DNA from: Sympetrum striolatum | Taxonomy: Eukaryota > Arthropoda > Insecta > Odonata > Libellulidae | Direction: 5' to 3' | NCBI GenBank assembly: GCA_947579665.1 | Contig: OX388345.1 | Span: forward strand, 60,565,454 to 60,629,453 | DNA length: 64,000 nt | Shown here: piece after piece, positions 21,025-31,100 of the stretch | Position numbering within the stretch: the first letter of the stretch is position 1 | How the letters are laid out: each line of letters starts with the position of its first letter | Made by a program: the position numbers and the translations under genes | Notes under the pieces: generated by a model | Seen by the model: only the letters and a program-made list of their open reading frames with translations | The model's database searches: none | What the model was told of the DNA's origin: nothing

Positions 21025-22743
21025 CTACGACGCGGTATGGTAGGATCCATCGGGGATCGCTGCCTCTCGTCTCTCGGTCCGGTTCCCGGGAATGCTTGGT
21101 TCCGAACCTTCGTCGTTTAAAGTCGACGGATGCCGCGGTGCATCATTGGGTCCCGTCGAGTAGCGAGGCGGAAAGGGGAGCAAAGGTGGGGGTGAAGAAT
21201 AAGGGGTGGTGAGTAGAGGAGGGAGGGGTCGGTTCGTTCGTCCACGGGGTCGCGAGTCATTAACTTCGCGAACTGGCGAGGCGGGGTAGCCGGAGGAGGG
21301 GGGGTTGAAAACAACATGGTTCTGGGTCCTACGTCCGGGGAACGCGGTATTAGACGACTCGCGGAGATTGCGCGGGGTGGAATTTCTGCGTTGGTAAAGG
21401 GGTGCTTCGCGCATGTGATTTACGCTGGCCTGGTGATTAGGACGTTCGGACCACGCGGTCGAAGCCTCCGCGGAATGGTCATACCAACCCAACAACTGCC
21501 TTAAGCGCTCGATTGACATGGGACCGGCCGAACGTATCAAGTCTTGAGTTGGGATTGGAAACTGTTTAATGAGAGCGGTCAAAAGATCGGGTTCGTTGAC
21601 GTCTAACCCGCTCAGTCTGGCTAAGGCGATTTTTCTCGTGACGTAATCCTTCATAGTCCCATGGGTGGGGCGGTGGTATCTCCCTGTCGTCACCTTCATC
21701 TTATAGGAATATCGGGTGTCGTAGTCCCAGTAATTTTCAAGGAATTTTTCTTTAAACTCCGCATAAGTGCGTGGGGCTGGGTCCAACGAATCACTCCACA
21801 TTTTTGCTTTGCCTTCTAGCAAACAAATGGCAAGGCGGGACTGGTGTTCGGGCGAAGTATTAGTGAAGGTAAAATAGTCCTCCAAATCTTTTATAAAGGC
21901 TAAGGGATGCTCGTTTGGCCTTTCTCTAAACACAGGTTTAGACACTGGGACAGGAGTCGCGGTATTGTTAAAAGGGAGTGGGCGCTCGGTACTTAATTCC
22001 GCGATGCGCCCATTCAATTTCGCTACTTCACCTTCAATGTGCGGCATTTTTTGCCTCAATTCCGCGATGTCATGCCCCACATTCGCGGTTACATCTGCGC
22101 GCACATTCGAAATTTCGTTGCGGCATTCTGCTATTTCAACTGATTTCGCGCGGGACATTTTCTCGAGCCGGTCTCTGAAATCGCTTTGGATCCTTTCTGT
22201 CTCGTGGCTGACCTCAGCGCGCACAGCCGCGATGTCGGAGCCAAAGACTTCTAATTTGACATTTATGCCACTAATGCTCTCTTGATGGGCGGCCACGAGG
22301 CTGGCAAAATTATCTAAAGTCTGGCGTTGAAATACCGACATTTCCCCTCTTATTAGGTTTACATTATCGGACATTTCTCCTTTTATTAAATTTACATTAT
22401 CAGACATTTTTCCTTCTAACAAATTTACATTATCAGACATTTTCCCTTCTAACGACTTTACATTATCGGATACTTTCTCCATTAGAGCGAGCAAACTGTC
22501 TAATTTGTCCGGGGAGGCGACGGGTGGAGGGGAATCTATTGCACGGGGGCTGACAATGGGCTTATCGCCTTTTGCTTCGGTGGTATCCGCCACGGGGCTC
22601 GTCTCCCCTCGCACGGATAACATCTCGAAATGGGTGGCTAAGGATTTGAATGGGGTCTGCTCGTCGTCTTCCGAGCCGTCGTCCGACCGCAGACCGGTCG
22701 CCGCGTCACGGTACTTTGTGAAGGCCGTTTCCGAATCGCTCAT
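21025..22743 (-). CDS. gag: Gypsy Gag protein
   Basis: 572 residues from an ATG at 22743. The N-terminal third is acidic and Ser/Thr-rich, followed by four tandem 11-residue repeats of the type MSDNVNLLEGK (about residues 91-135) and a long predicted coiled coil. The capsid part starts near residue 275 (ERPNEHPLAFIKDLEDYF) and has the LLEGKAKMW, EFKEKFLENYW and R-Y-H-R-P blocks of Ty3/Gypsy capsids. The C-terminus is Pro/Arg-rich; I see no CCHC zinc knuckle. It forms the virus-like particle. It ends at a TAG at 21025-21027, downstream of the frameshift site into pol. Confidence 0.9.
   Translation of the reverse strand: MSDSETAFTKYRDAATGLRSDDGSEDDEQTPFKSLATHFEMLSVRGETSPVADTTEAKGDKPIVSPRAIDSPPPVASPDKLDSLLALMEKVSDNVKSLEGKMSDNVNLLEGKMSDNVNLIKGEMSDNVNLIRGEMSVFQRQTLDNFASLVAAHQESISGINVKLEVFGSDIAAVRAEVSHETERIQSDFRDRLEKMSRAKSVEIAECRNEISNVRADVTANVGHDIAELRQKMPHIEGEVAKLNGRIAELSTERPLPFNNTATPVPVSKPVFRERPNEHPLAFIKDLEDYFTFTNTSPEHQSRLAICLLEGKAKMWSDSLDPAPRTYAEFKEKFLENYWDYDTRYSYKMKVTTGRYHRPTHGTMKDYVTRKIALARLSGLDVNEPDLLTALIKQFPIPTQDLIRSAGPMSIERLRQLLGWYDHSAEASTAWSERPNHQASVNHMREAPLYQRRNSTPRNLRESSNTAFPGRRTQNHVVFNPPSSGYPASPVREVNDSRPRGRTNRPLPPLLTTPYSSPPPLLPFPPRYSTGPNDAPRHPSTLNDEGSEPSIPGNRTERREAAIPDGSYHTAS
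21076..21108 (-). promoter_or_regulatory. Predicted frameshift-stimulating stem-loop
   Basis: Six bases downstream of the slippery heptamer, on the minus strand, GGTTCGG (21108-21102) can pair with CCGGACC (21082-21076). This gives a 7-bp stem with one G-U pair, around a 19-base loop that itself contains a TTCCCGGGAA palindrome. Spacing and strength fit a -1 frameshift stimulator. Folding is by eye. Confidence 0.5.
21115..21121 (-). promoter_or_regulatory. -1 ribosomal frameshift slippery heptamer
   Basis: T TTA AAC lies in the gag frame (codons act-tta-aac). It has the canonical X XXY YYZ form, 88 bases before the gag stop codon. The pol frame is the -1 frame relative to gag and is open from this point onward without a stop. 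Confidence 0.75.
22355..22475 (-). repeat. 33-bp tandem repeat within gag
   Basis: Four copies of a 33-bp unit encode the 11-residue MSDNVN(L)-type repeat in Gag. Later copies differ by a few substitutions (LLEGK, IKGE, IRGE). Confidence 0.75.
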
Positions 22744-22958
22744 TTTAAATTAGAGAGAAAAAGAAATTGTCGTCGCTCCTTTTTCCCTAATCGTCCGTCT
22801 CACACGTGACGTTGGTAAAGAAAATACAAATAAAAAAATAATATTGGAAACAAAGAAAAACGATTTACAAGAACGCAAAAGTGCCACGCTCAAGCGAACA
22901 AAAGTGACGGCTCCAAATGCGTGATTATATAACGGTATTGTCAAACGAATGATCTCAG

Positions 22959-22975
22959 CCCCGCGTTGGGCGCCA
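22959..22975 (-). promoter_or_regulatory. Primer binding site of the Gypsy element
   Basis: TGGCGCCCAACGCGGGG on the minus strand, six bases after the 5' LTR end. It begins with the TGG expected opposite a tRNA CCA 3' end. The tRNA species was not determined. Confidence 0.7.
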
Positions 22976-22981
22976 GAATAC

Positions 22982-24181
22982 ATGTGACGAACTCGTCGCA
23001 CACAATGCGGCGGGGCAAGAGAATCCCAGATCGAGGGCGACGTGGGAACGATTGGGTTGGAGGCGAAGCGACGCAAGGAAAGGGAGTTGAATTTCGTAAA
23101 AAAACCGCAACATCGAAAATTTGATAAGTTGGAGTAAACACGTTTATTACATTAAAACAAAAACAAAATATCGCACGTGAATTGATGCAATTACGGGAGC
23201 AGCACTCGGGAAAGGGAGTTAGTGGGACGGGATTGGGGCAACTTACATCTAATTAACCTAAGATATGACAAAAAACGAATCATGCGAATCAATTGAAATA
23301 CAACAATTAGCACAAAAACACTTGATTTGAAAATAGACAATTGCAAAAATAATAACCTGATCAAGAGAATAAATTAAATTACAATAAAGAACACGAGAAC
23401 AACTCGATTTGAGAACAATTTAAGTCACAAAAATAAGACTTGGTTGCGAAAATTAATTGGAGTGCAGACAACAGCTTGATTACGCAGAGTTTCTGCCAGA
23501 CTGTCTGTCGGATACTAACTGTTCCCACGTAACTTGGGGGGGGGGCTACGGACGAAGGCACTGGCACAGGGAATCTGTCCAGCTTCGGACGGGACACAAC
23601 CAACACGTGCGATTGGCGGCGTTTTTTCCAGAACCAACCTCTCGGCGACAAGGGCCGACTGCTACTCGAGGTGGGTGAGTCCCTCGTCGGACCAGGGTCT
23701 TCAATGTCCGTCACGAGGCGGAGACGTGAGGATGAGTCCAGTCAGAGTGCCCGTTGCAGGTGAAGTGCCCTCCGAATTCAAGTCGCTACGCCCAGGCGAA
23801 GTCTATTAGTGGTCTCGTTGTTACCCCCAGGTGAAGTGACCTGAAGTCCCCATCAGTTCCTCACAGGAAATTTCGCCGGGAAGGGGGAAGGGAGGGGAAG
23901 GCGGTAGCTTCCAGAGGCGCCACGAACATGTGACACTCGTAAAACACAGCGCACTCACTAATTTCGCCGCGCGATATTCGAAGTGCAGTCCGCACAACAC
24001 ACACACATACAATCAAATACATTACATCGAAATAACCATATTACACTTAAGGAACAGAAAGAGAAAACACAAAAACAATATATACAACTTCATAGTATTA
24101 AAACAAAGGAAGGGGAAAAAAAGGGGGGATGAGTGCTCCTCACGAGTCTAAATATGAGTGGGGGCAGGCGCTGCCGTTACA
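22982..24181 (-). repeat. 5' LTR of the Gypsy element
   Basis: 1200 bp, same length and sequence as the 3' LTR at 16370-17569. It carries the promoter for the element on the minus strand. The flanking ATAC at 24182-24185 is the target duplication. Confidence 0.92.
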
Positions 24182-24185
24182 ATAC

Positions 24186-25999
24186 GTATTTAAATGATAT
24201 CCTTATTTTGTATTTTATAAACCAGGTGAGATCGACTAGCAAATTTTATAAGTGAATCAAGATGAGTTTTACGTTTTGGCTATCATCAACACAAAGAAAA
24301 AATGTATTCACTTGCTTTTGGTGGTTTTTTTATATTAATTTTAAAGGTTCATAAAATCTACGAAACTAATAACTGTGTCTATCATTTAATGGAATAAAAG
24401 AATTGAAAACACTATACATTCAATGATAGTAATGAAAAAGAACCAAAGGAATGCTACTATACGCAAATAGCTATTTCTTAAATTTTCCCGTTTTGTTGTT
24501 GATTGATTTCTAAGGATATCCCGAAGGTTTATGAAAATCATTGGGTAGAAAAAATAGCGATAACAGCCTGAAAAGATGAATGTAAATATTGAGAATGTAA
24601 TATTGGAATTGGCATTTTCTGAAGCTTAAGTTTCTATGGGAGTGATCTTTCTATGGTTAATATATGTTTAATTCTACTCCTGAAAGCAGAGACGGTCCGA
24701 GACATGGGAGGTCTGGGAGACCATTCACAGCGTTTATGGGCTCTTCTCAAATCCCTTGATGATTCTCAATAATAAAATTATACGCGTAGCTTAGGTAATT
24801 TTAATGATTACACCCGGTCATGATATTTAGTTAAACTTTCTTTTATCCATTAAGGGGAACTAGTTCTAAACGTCTGCCTGCCCTGAATGTCAATAATCTT
24901 CAGATTACCCCTTCCAAATGATTGGAATCAATTTCGTTCGTAATGGATGCAGCTTTCTTTGGTCCTAGTCTCTTCGAGTAATTTCCTTATAGTCAATTTG
25001 ATTGAAGAAGCTGTTACTTGGTGAAACTGAGTTATATAAGAAATTGTGAATCTTTTTCCTTAGTCATTTCCGCCATTTCTTATAGTCGTTGAGCTATGGC
25101 TATATTTTACGGAAATTACATTTAGTAAAACTGCTAAATCAGGCGTAATTAATCTGAGTTGCCCTTACATCAGTAAAAGCTGTTTAATATTAAAATTTAG
25201 GCTTCGTATTTTCCCCTTCCTTTTTTTAATGAGAGGCCAGTTTAGTCCATCAGCAATTATCAGATACAGCACTAGAAATACTGACATCTCATACTTATTA
25301 CCCATAGTTACTCTTAAATAAGATGGGTAAAGCTTTCCTTCTTGTGAAATATTTCCTATCGTCAGGAGAATCTATTACTGCTGAATCTTAATGCTGGTTT
25401 CCAAGCCTCACCTATTCTTCCTTAAAACTTCTTGCTTTAAGGATAAGGAAGACATTTGCGATATCTTGAAGTTACTGAAATTTAAATATGTGAATTGCTC
25501 GACATTTACGTGGGATTAACTGGTGGAATCTCTAAATGTATGCATGAATGTATGAACATTGTGTGCATATTCTTGTATATCTTCATGATTATGTCCTACC
25601 CTATGCATTTGATGGCAATAATTTTCGAAGCAAAATAAATTTACAGTGATAATAAATCATTTCGACTATGATAGGTCTATTGTTAATGTTTTATGAATTT
25701 TGGATGTAAATGAATGTTTTAGCAGTAAGTTTACATAACACCAAATGCAGTAGGTAAGGAAAACGAAACTTGCAAACTGCCACAAAAAATCGGAACTTTT
25801 TCGAATGGTTGATCTAATTTACATTCTCTCTGGCTGAACCATTGAAAAAATATTTTTCCGGTCACCTTCTAACCTGCATTATTTTGTCTTAAATCGTTTT
25901 CTCAAAATTGTAATTGAACCTTTTTCTTCATCTTATTGATAGCCTACATCCCAGGATCTGTGCACATCACTTCTGAGCCTGTTTACCATATTATCTTTA
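24186..25999. other. AT-rich stretch without a recognisable gene
   Basis: The first part may be the leader of the older LTR element interrupted at 16369. No coding similarity or terminal repeats were recognised. Confidence 0.45.
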
Positions 26000-26780
26000 T
26001 ATAAGGGAAAAGTAGGATGTTGTTTGAGGCAGTTGCAGCATATATTTCTGCTTGAATTTTCATACATAGTTAGAGATGGTGATATTCTGTTGTGATGCAT
26101 AGCAGGGGCGGATCCAGGCGTAAATTTTGAGGGGGGAACTTCCAGGAAGGGCCATAGCGAGTGGGGGGGGAACTTTAGCTTCAGTCATTCGAGGGAGAAG
26201 AGGAGTAGACAAAGTAGAACTTTTAGTGCAAAGCAGTCGCCGATTTCAAACATTGTGTTTCTTCCTTAGGCGTTACAATGTTGTCTCACGGTCGGCATCG
26301 CCACCGCATGCGACTGAATGGCGGCTACGGCCGCGTCTAGTGGCGCGTCTGATTTTGTGCCCACTACTTGTGTGAACTCCTCCATTTGAAACAATGTTCA
26401 GCTATGAGTGGCACGACTCAGAAGCAGCACAGAATGTCCTCGTGTAAAGGGCCAAGAGCATGCGGCAACATTACTCCGACAACCGTCACGCGTCATCTAT
26501 AGACGATGCTCAGTTTATAAGTATTAAATTATTGGCCTCGGCAAACATATTCTCTTGGATTTGGGGGGGGAAATTTCCCCCCTTCCCCCCCCCCTGGATC
26601 CGCCACTGATGCATAGTAAGTATGACCAGGAAGACCCGGGTTCGATGCCAGAGGAATAAATTGCAGCAAATTTTAAGAATATTTTCAATCCTTTTTTTTT
26701 TCTTTTGAGGACCGTCCCGATATGATGCCGACATGAAATTAGTGTTGCCGATCTACTTTTAGTATGCAAGCTACATTTTA
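26000..26780 (+). repeat. GGTTCGA repeat family, 3'-terminal unit, interrupted
   Basis: Starts with an ATAAGGGAAAAGTAGGA motif and has GAGGCAGTTGCAGC, the CCCGGGTTCGATGCC motif (about 26636-26650) and the family 3' end with TATGCAAGCTACATTTTACTC. The hAT MITE at 26103-26608 interrupts it; removing the MITE and one target copy restores the order seen in the copies at 39200-42650. Confidence 0.75.
26103..26608. mobile_element. hAT-type MITE, 506 bp
   Basis: Ends CAGGGGCGGATCCAGG and CCTGGATCCGCCACTG form terminal inverted repeats. The 8-bp target duplication ATGCATAG is exact (26095-26102 and 26609-26616). G- and C-homopolymer tracts follow the termini. Non-coding. Confidence 0.88.
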
Positions 26781-27356
26781 CTCTTAATAAATATTTTTAT
26801 TGAGCAGAAGCACAGTTTAGAAAAATAAAGGACAAAAAGAAAATTTGGACAATTTAAAATGTTCCTTCTTCCATTATAGAACTAATTTCTTAATTTAATG
26901 TGAAGAGGCGGTCACAAAATAAATTAAAAAGCTCAAGGAATACTTTTGTCCAAACCCTTGTTCGACTCCTTATGCTATATTATCTGATTATTAAGTTAAG
27001 AAGTCAAGAAAAATTTGTTTCAGCTCACATTATCCTCTCCAAGGGTGATTAATTAAATAATTCGTAATCCTTTTAACTGGTAATATTTTCTCTTTATCAT
27101 TTTTGCTCAAATGATGTTAATCTATAGTGTTATATTAAAATTTCAGTTAAATTGAGGTGAAATATCATCCAGAACATCTTCAGCAACTTTAGGAACCAGT
27201 AAACTCTTTTCATATTTTTACTTACAATAACAAAGAGCAAATATAGTCATCAAATTATATATAAATATGAAACCGTAGAGATACAGTGAAGCATTATATT
27301 TCCTTGCAAGAACAATAGACAATCATTACTTAAATCCTTTTTGTACATATTTAAAA
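26781..27356 (-). other. Probable 3' UTR of the ZAD zinc-finger gene
   Basis: Downstream of the stop at 27357 on the minus strand, with an AATAAA polyadenylation signal at 26796-26801. The GGTTCGA repeat lies immediately beyond. No other gene is seen here. Confidence 0.45.
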
Positions 27357-28172
27357 TTACAAAGATCCACCAGTAACATATGATTGACCTTCATTCCTCT
27401 TAAAATGTATCAGTTCATGCTGATCCTTTTCACACTTTCTCTTAAATTTCTTTGCACAAATATTGCAAGGAAATGGCCTCTCTGATGAGTGTGTAGACTT
27501 ATGTCTATTGAGAGTACTCTTCTGACTAAAGGATTTGCAACACATTTCACATTTAAAGGGCTTTTCTTTTGTATGAATTCTTAAGTGTTTCTTAAGATTA
27601 GCATTGTTGCCAAAACTTTTTGCACAATAGCTACAGGAATATTTATTTGTATGTTGATTGGAATGTGCATGTAACCCTCCATTAGAACTGAAATTCTTTC
27701 CACAAATGCCACAAGAGTACGGTTTTTCCTTGCTATCATTATTGATCTTTGCATTGTTCCTTTCGTCTCTGAGGTGCCTCAGCTCATGCTCTCTTCTTAC
27801 TCTGTCATGCTTAAATCTTTTATCACACACATTACAAATAAAGGGTCTATCATCATAGTGAATTCTTACATGGTAGCCCAGTTTCTGTTTTGTTATAAAA
27901 CTCTTCTTGCAAATGTCACAAATAAACACTTTCTTTCTATTGCTCACAAGGAAAGACAAATCTGATTTTACTACCTTCTCAATAATATCAGCTTGTGTTG
28001 CAGATACCTTTGATGGTACAAAATTCTCCCTTACATCTTTTTCCAGGCTTTCTTCATAAGTGCTAATCATCTCAGTCATCTCTGGAGCAATACCAACAGA
28101 ACTGCTCTCTTCCAAATTACCAATAGTTTCCCTCAAAGTAAGAGACTTCGTAAAATGTGATGATTCTGAGGG
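27357..28172 (-). CDS. ZAD zinc-finger gene, exon 7 (six C2H2 fingers)
   Basis: The acceptor TTTATTTCAG precedes CCC TCA GAA. The exon encodes 271 residues: an acidic Ser/Glu-rich part of about 82 residues, then six fingers with CxxC...HxxxH spacing beginning FICDICKKSF, FICNVCDKRF, YSCGICGKNF, YSCSYCAKSF, FKCEMCCKSF and FPCNICAKKF. The last two linkers resemble the TGEKP-type linker (TKEKPFKC, SSERPFPC). The stop is at 27357-27359. An ATG at 28253 lies in frame upstream but within the intron and is not needed. Confidence 0.88.
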   Translation of the reverse strand, partial: PSESSHFTKSLTLRETIGNLEESSSVGIAPEMTEMISTYEESLEKDVRENFVPSKVSATQADIIEKVVKSDLSFLVSNRKKVFICDICKKSFITKQKLGYHVRIHYDDRPFICNVCDKRFKHDRVRREHELRHLRDERNNAKINNDSKEKPYSCGICGKNFSSNGGLHAHSNQHTNKYSCSYCAKSFGNNANLKKHLRIHTKEKPFKCEMCCKSFSQKSTLNRHKSTHSSERPFPCNICAKKFKRKCEKDQHELIHFKRNEGQSYVTGGSL

Positions 28173-31100
28173 CTGAAATAAAAAAGAATACAAATATTGA
28201 ATTTCCATGATAATTTGGTTTAAGTAAGTTCTTCTCCTGTCCCAATATTTCAAGTAGCATAAAACAGGAATACATAGGAAAAGTTTGGTTCATTTTAATA
28301 AGTTAAAAAGACAAAGTCATGGTTGACAACGATGATGAGTGAGTTAAAGGTTATTCTAACTCTTCCTAATGAAACATTTCTGCTTACATTGGCAAAATTC
28401 TAAGAATAAATTCCTTGTTTAGATATTTCTCCTTCAAATTCATCAGTTGGGACTAATACTGTATCCTTGAAATAATGTCAGAGGAATGAACATTAAAATA
28501 ATATTTTCAATACCTCCATAGACATTTTTTATAAATTAAAGCAAGAAAATGAAACAAATATTGAGTAAATCAATAACAAAAGAAGCATTTTATGCAAATA
28601 AAGGAAATCATTTTCTGCATTATTCCTAAAGCATGTCTCATGAAATAAAGATTTCCTTATGTTTTGCAGTAGCGACGACGTTGGAAGGTCCCTCTATGTA
28701 CTGAATGTCGGTAGTGAACTGTGCGATAAATGTCAACTGGTTGAGTTTCACAGGTGGGAGCTTTCCGCATCGTAGTAAGAAGGCATAGATCAGAGGTTTG
28801 TGGTCAACAAAAATTGTGCAATGTTGCGCTTCCAGAATATGGCGAAAGTGCTGTACCGCAGCATAGATTGCGTACAGTTCGCAATAATAGGGCGGCCATT
28901 CCAACTGCTCCGGAGTGAACTTGTGAGAGAAGAAAGCTATGGGCTGCCATGCACCATCGATGAGTTTCTGAAGGCAGGCACCGACTGAAAAGGATGAAGC
29001 ATCTGTGAAAAGACCGAGTAGAGCAGTCGGATCAGAGTGAGCAAGGAGAGTAATGTGGTTAGGCCTTATTTGCATTTGCTGAAAGATGCATCCAGCTCCT
29101 CCATCCAAGGAACTGGTTGAGAGCCGTGTAGGTTGGCAACAGCGGCATTCAGCGGGGCCTTTGCTCGGTGGCGGATGGCAGGAAACGCCGGTAGAAATTA
29201 ATCATTCCAAGGAAGCGGCGTAGATCGCGAGATGTTGAGGAGTGTTCGAAATTCTGAAGGGCAATGATTCGTTCCGGTAATGGACGAGTGCCTGCAGCGG
29301 AAACCTCATAACCCAGGAAAGTGACTGAAGGGGCACCAATTGTACTCTTCTGGACATTGACCAGGATGCCGTGGTCACTGAGGGGTCGGAAGAGGACTCG
29401 GAGGTGTTCCCGATGTTCATCAGGGCTGTGTGATGAGACAAGAATGTCATCAATGTAAGCAAAGCAAAAATTGAGGCAAGAAAGGACTTCGTCAATGAAT
29501 TGTCTGACCAGCATTGTGGAGCCCTAACGTCATATATGGGTATTTGAAAAGTCTGAAAGGCGTGATTATCGCTGTTTCTGGAATGTTGTCCGGGTTGACA
29601 GGGATTTGAGTGTAGGCTTTTACCAAGTCGATGATGGAGAACATGTTGCAACCACAAAGATGGTGGCTGAAGTCATGGATGAGTTTGATAGGATACCAAT
29701 CAGGAATGTTTCGGGAATTCAATGCTCGGTAATCTCTGCACGGTCGCCATCTGTTGGTCTTCTTAGGTACCAAATGGAGTGGCGATGACCACGGGCTGTC
29801 TGAGCAACGTGCTGAACCTTTGGGGAGCATCGACTCAAATTCAGCCTAGGCAATTTGGAGGTGTTCCGGGGCTAGACCGCGAGGTTGGCTATACACCAGT
29901 GGCCCCAGGGTGGTCCGGATGAAGTGTTGTGTTGAGTGATGAATTTCCCATGGAGTACCGGCAGGACGCGAAAGGTCCGGGAATTCAGCAAAAATATTGT
30001 GGTATGGAGAGTCGTCCAAAAGAGCCTTGATGTTTTGCTGAGCGACACTTGCGGTCTGGCAGGGAGTAGAGAGATCTGTGCGTCCATCGACGAGGCGTTT
30101 GTGGTGACAAACTTCTCTCCGGGAGAAGCTGAAAGTGGTCCAGAAAATCAGACCCAATGATAGGTAGGGAGATGTCAGCTATCACGAATTGCCATTGGAA
30201 ATCCCGGTGCAATCCAAAGTTGAGGTTTAGAGGTAAAGAGCCGTCGTTATACATATATAGGAGTCGTTAGCCGCAATCCGCATTTAATCCGTTGCATGGC
30301 ATTGACCAGGAAGGAGTCGCCGCAGAAAGCAGCAAAGGTCCGAGCCTGTGTCGATGAGGAATTGTAGATGGCTTGCACGGTCAGTGATGTAGAGGTGGCT
30401 TCCTTTGGGATGGCAACCGTTTGCCGCTGGAGTTTGACTGCTGGGGATGATTGCAAGGCTTGGTGCATTTGTTGGCTTTATCTCCGAAACATTGGTGGTA
30501 CCAGCAGATCTCGTCTCTTCTGGGGATGGTAGCGTCACAATGTCGGAAGCCTGAGGGGCTGCATGATCGAGAGCGTCGGCGATGGTCGTTGACTTTGGTC
30601 TGCAGATATGTTATCAGACGGATTAAATCCTCAATACAATTCGCGAGCGACAGCGGGTCGATCCCTGCGAGGCTGATGCAGCACAGACCGAAAGCACTTG
30701 GTCGGTGGGTGCAACGGGAGCGACAGATGCAGAGTGATAGATAGATGTGACAGTGTGATAGATGGAGTCACTTCAACTATCCTGTCGGCTAGGATGGATA
30801 GTTGGTCCAATGACAGCTCAGAAGACTGGTCCTGAAGGATCGCCTGTACATGGGTGGATAGACGCTGAAGCCACAATGTGGGGAGCAAGTCATCATGTAT
30901 GGCAGTTGTGCCAGCCAGTGACTGCAGATGCCTCAGAAAATGAGAAGGCTTGCGGGAGCCCATTTCTTCCTCTATTAATATTTGTCACAATCGTTGGTTC
31001 TTTGAGGGCAAAAGTCTTCTGAACAGCTCTTTCTTCAATTGCGTGTACTGGTTGGTGGTCGGCGGGGTGCGGATGATGTCCTGGACTTTGTTCGCGTGCC

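Larger units (their letters stand above)
16370..24181 (-). mobile_element. Complete, young Ty3/Gypsy LTR retrotransposon
   Basis: The element runs on the minus strand: 5' LTR 22982-24181, PBS, gag 21025-22743, pol 17819-21121, polypurine tract, 3' LTR 16370-17569. The target duplication ATAC is at 16366-16369 and 24182-24185. LTRs are both 1200 bp with no difference found in the stretches compared, and both reading frames are uninterrupted. It is therefore a recent insertion that may still be active. No env-like frame is present. The order protease, RT, RNase H, integrase defines Ty3/Gypsy. Confidence 0.93.

Noticed and set aside
20423..21212. Plus-strand frames of 114 and 193 codons
   Set aside because: They lie opposite the intact minus-strand gag/pol and have no domain similarity; shadows of real coding sequence.
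28181..28253. N-terminal extension of the zinc-finger exon from the ATG at 28253
   Set aside because: The acceptor TTTATTTCAG at 28173 with matching phase to exon 6 fits better; the extra codons are intronic.
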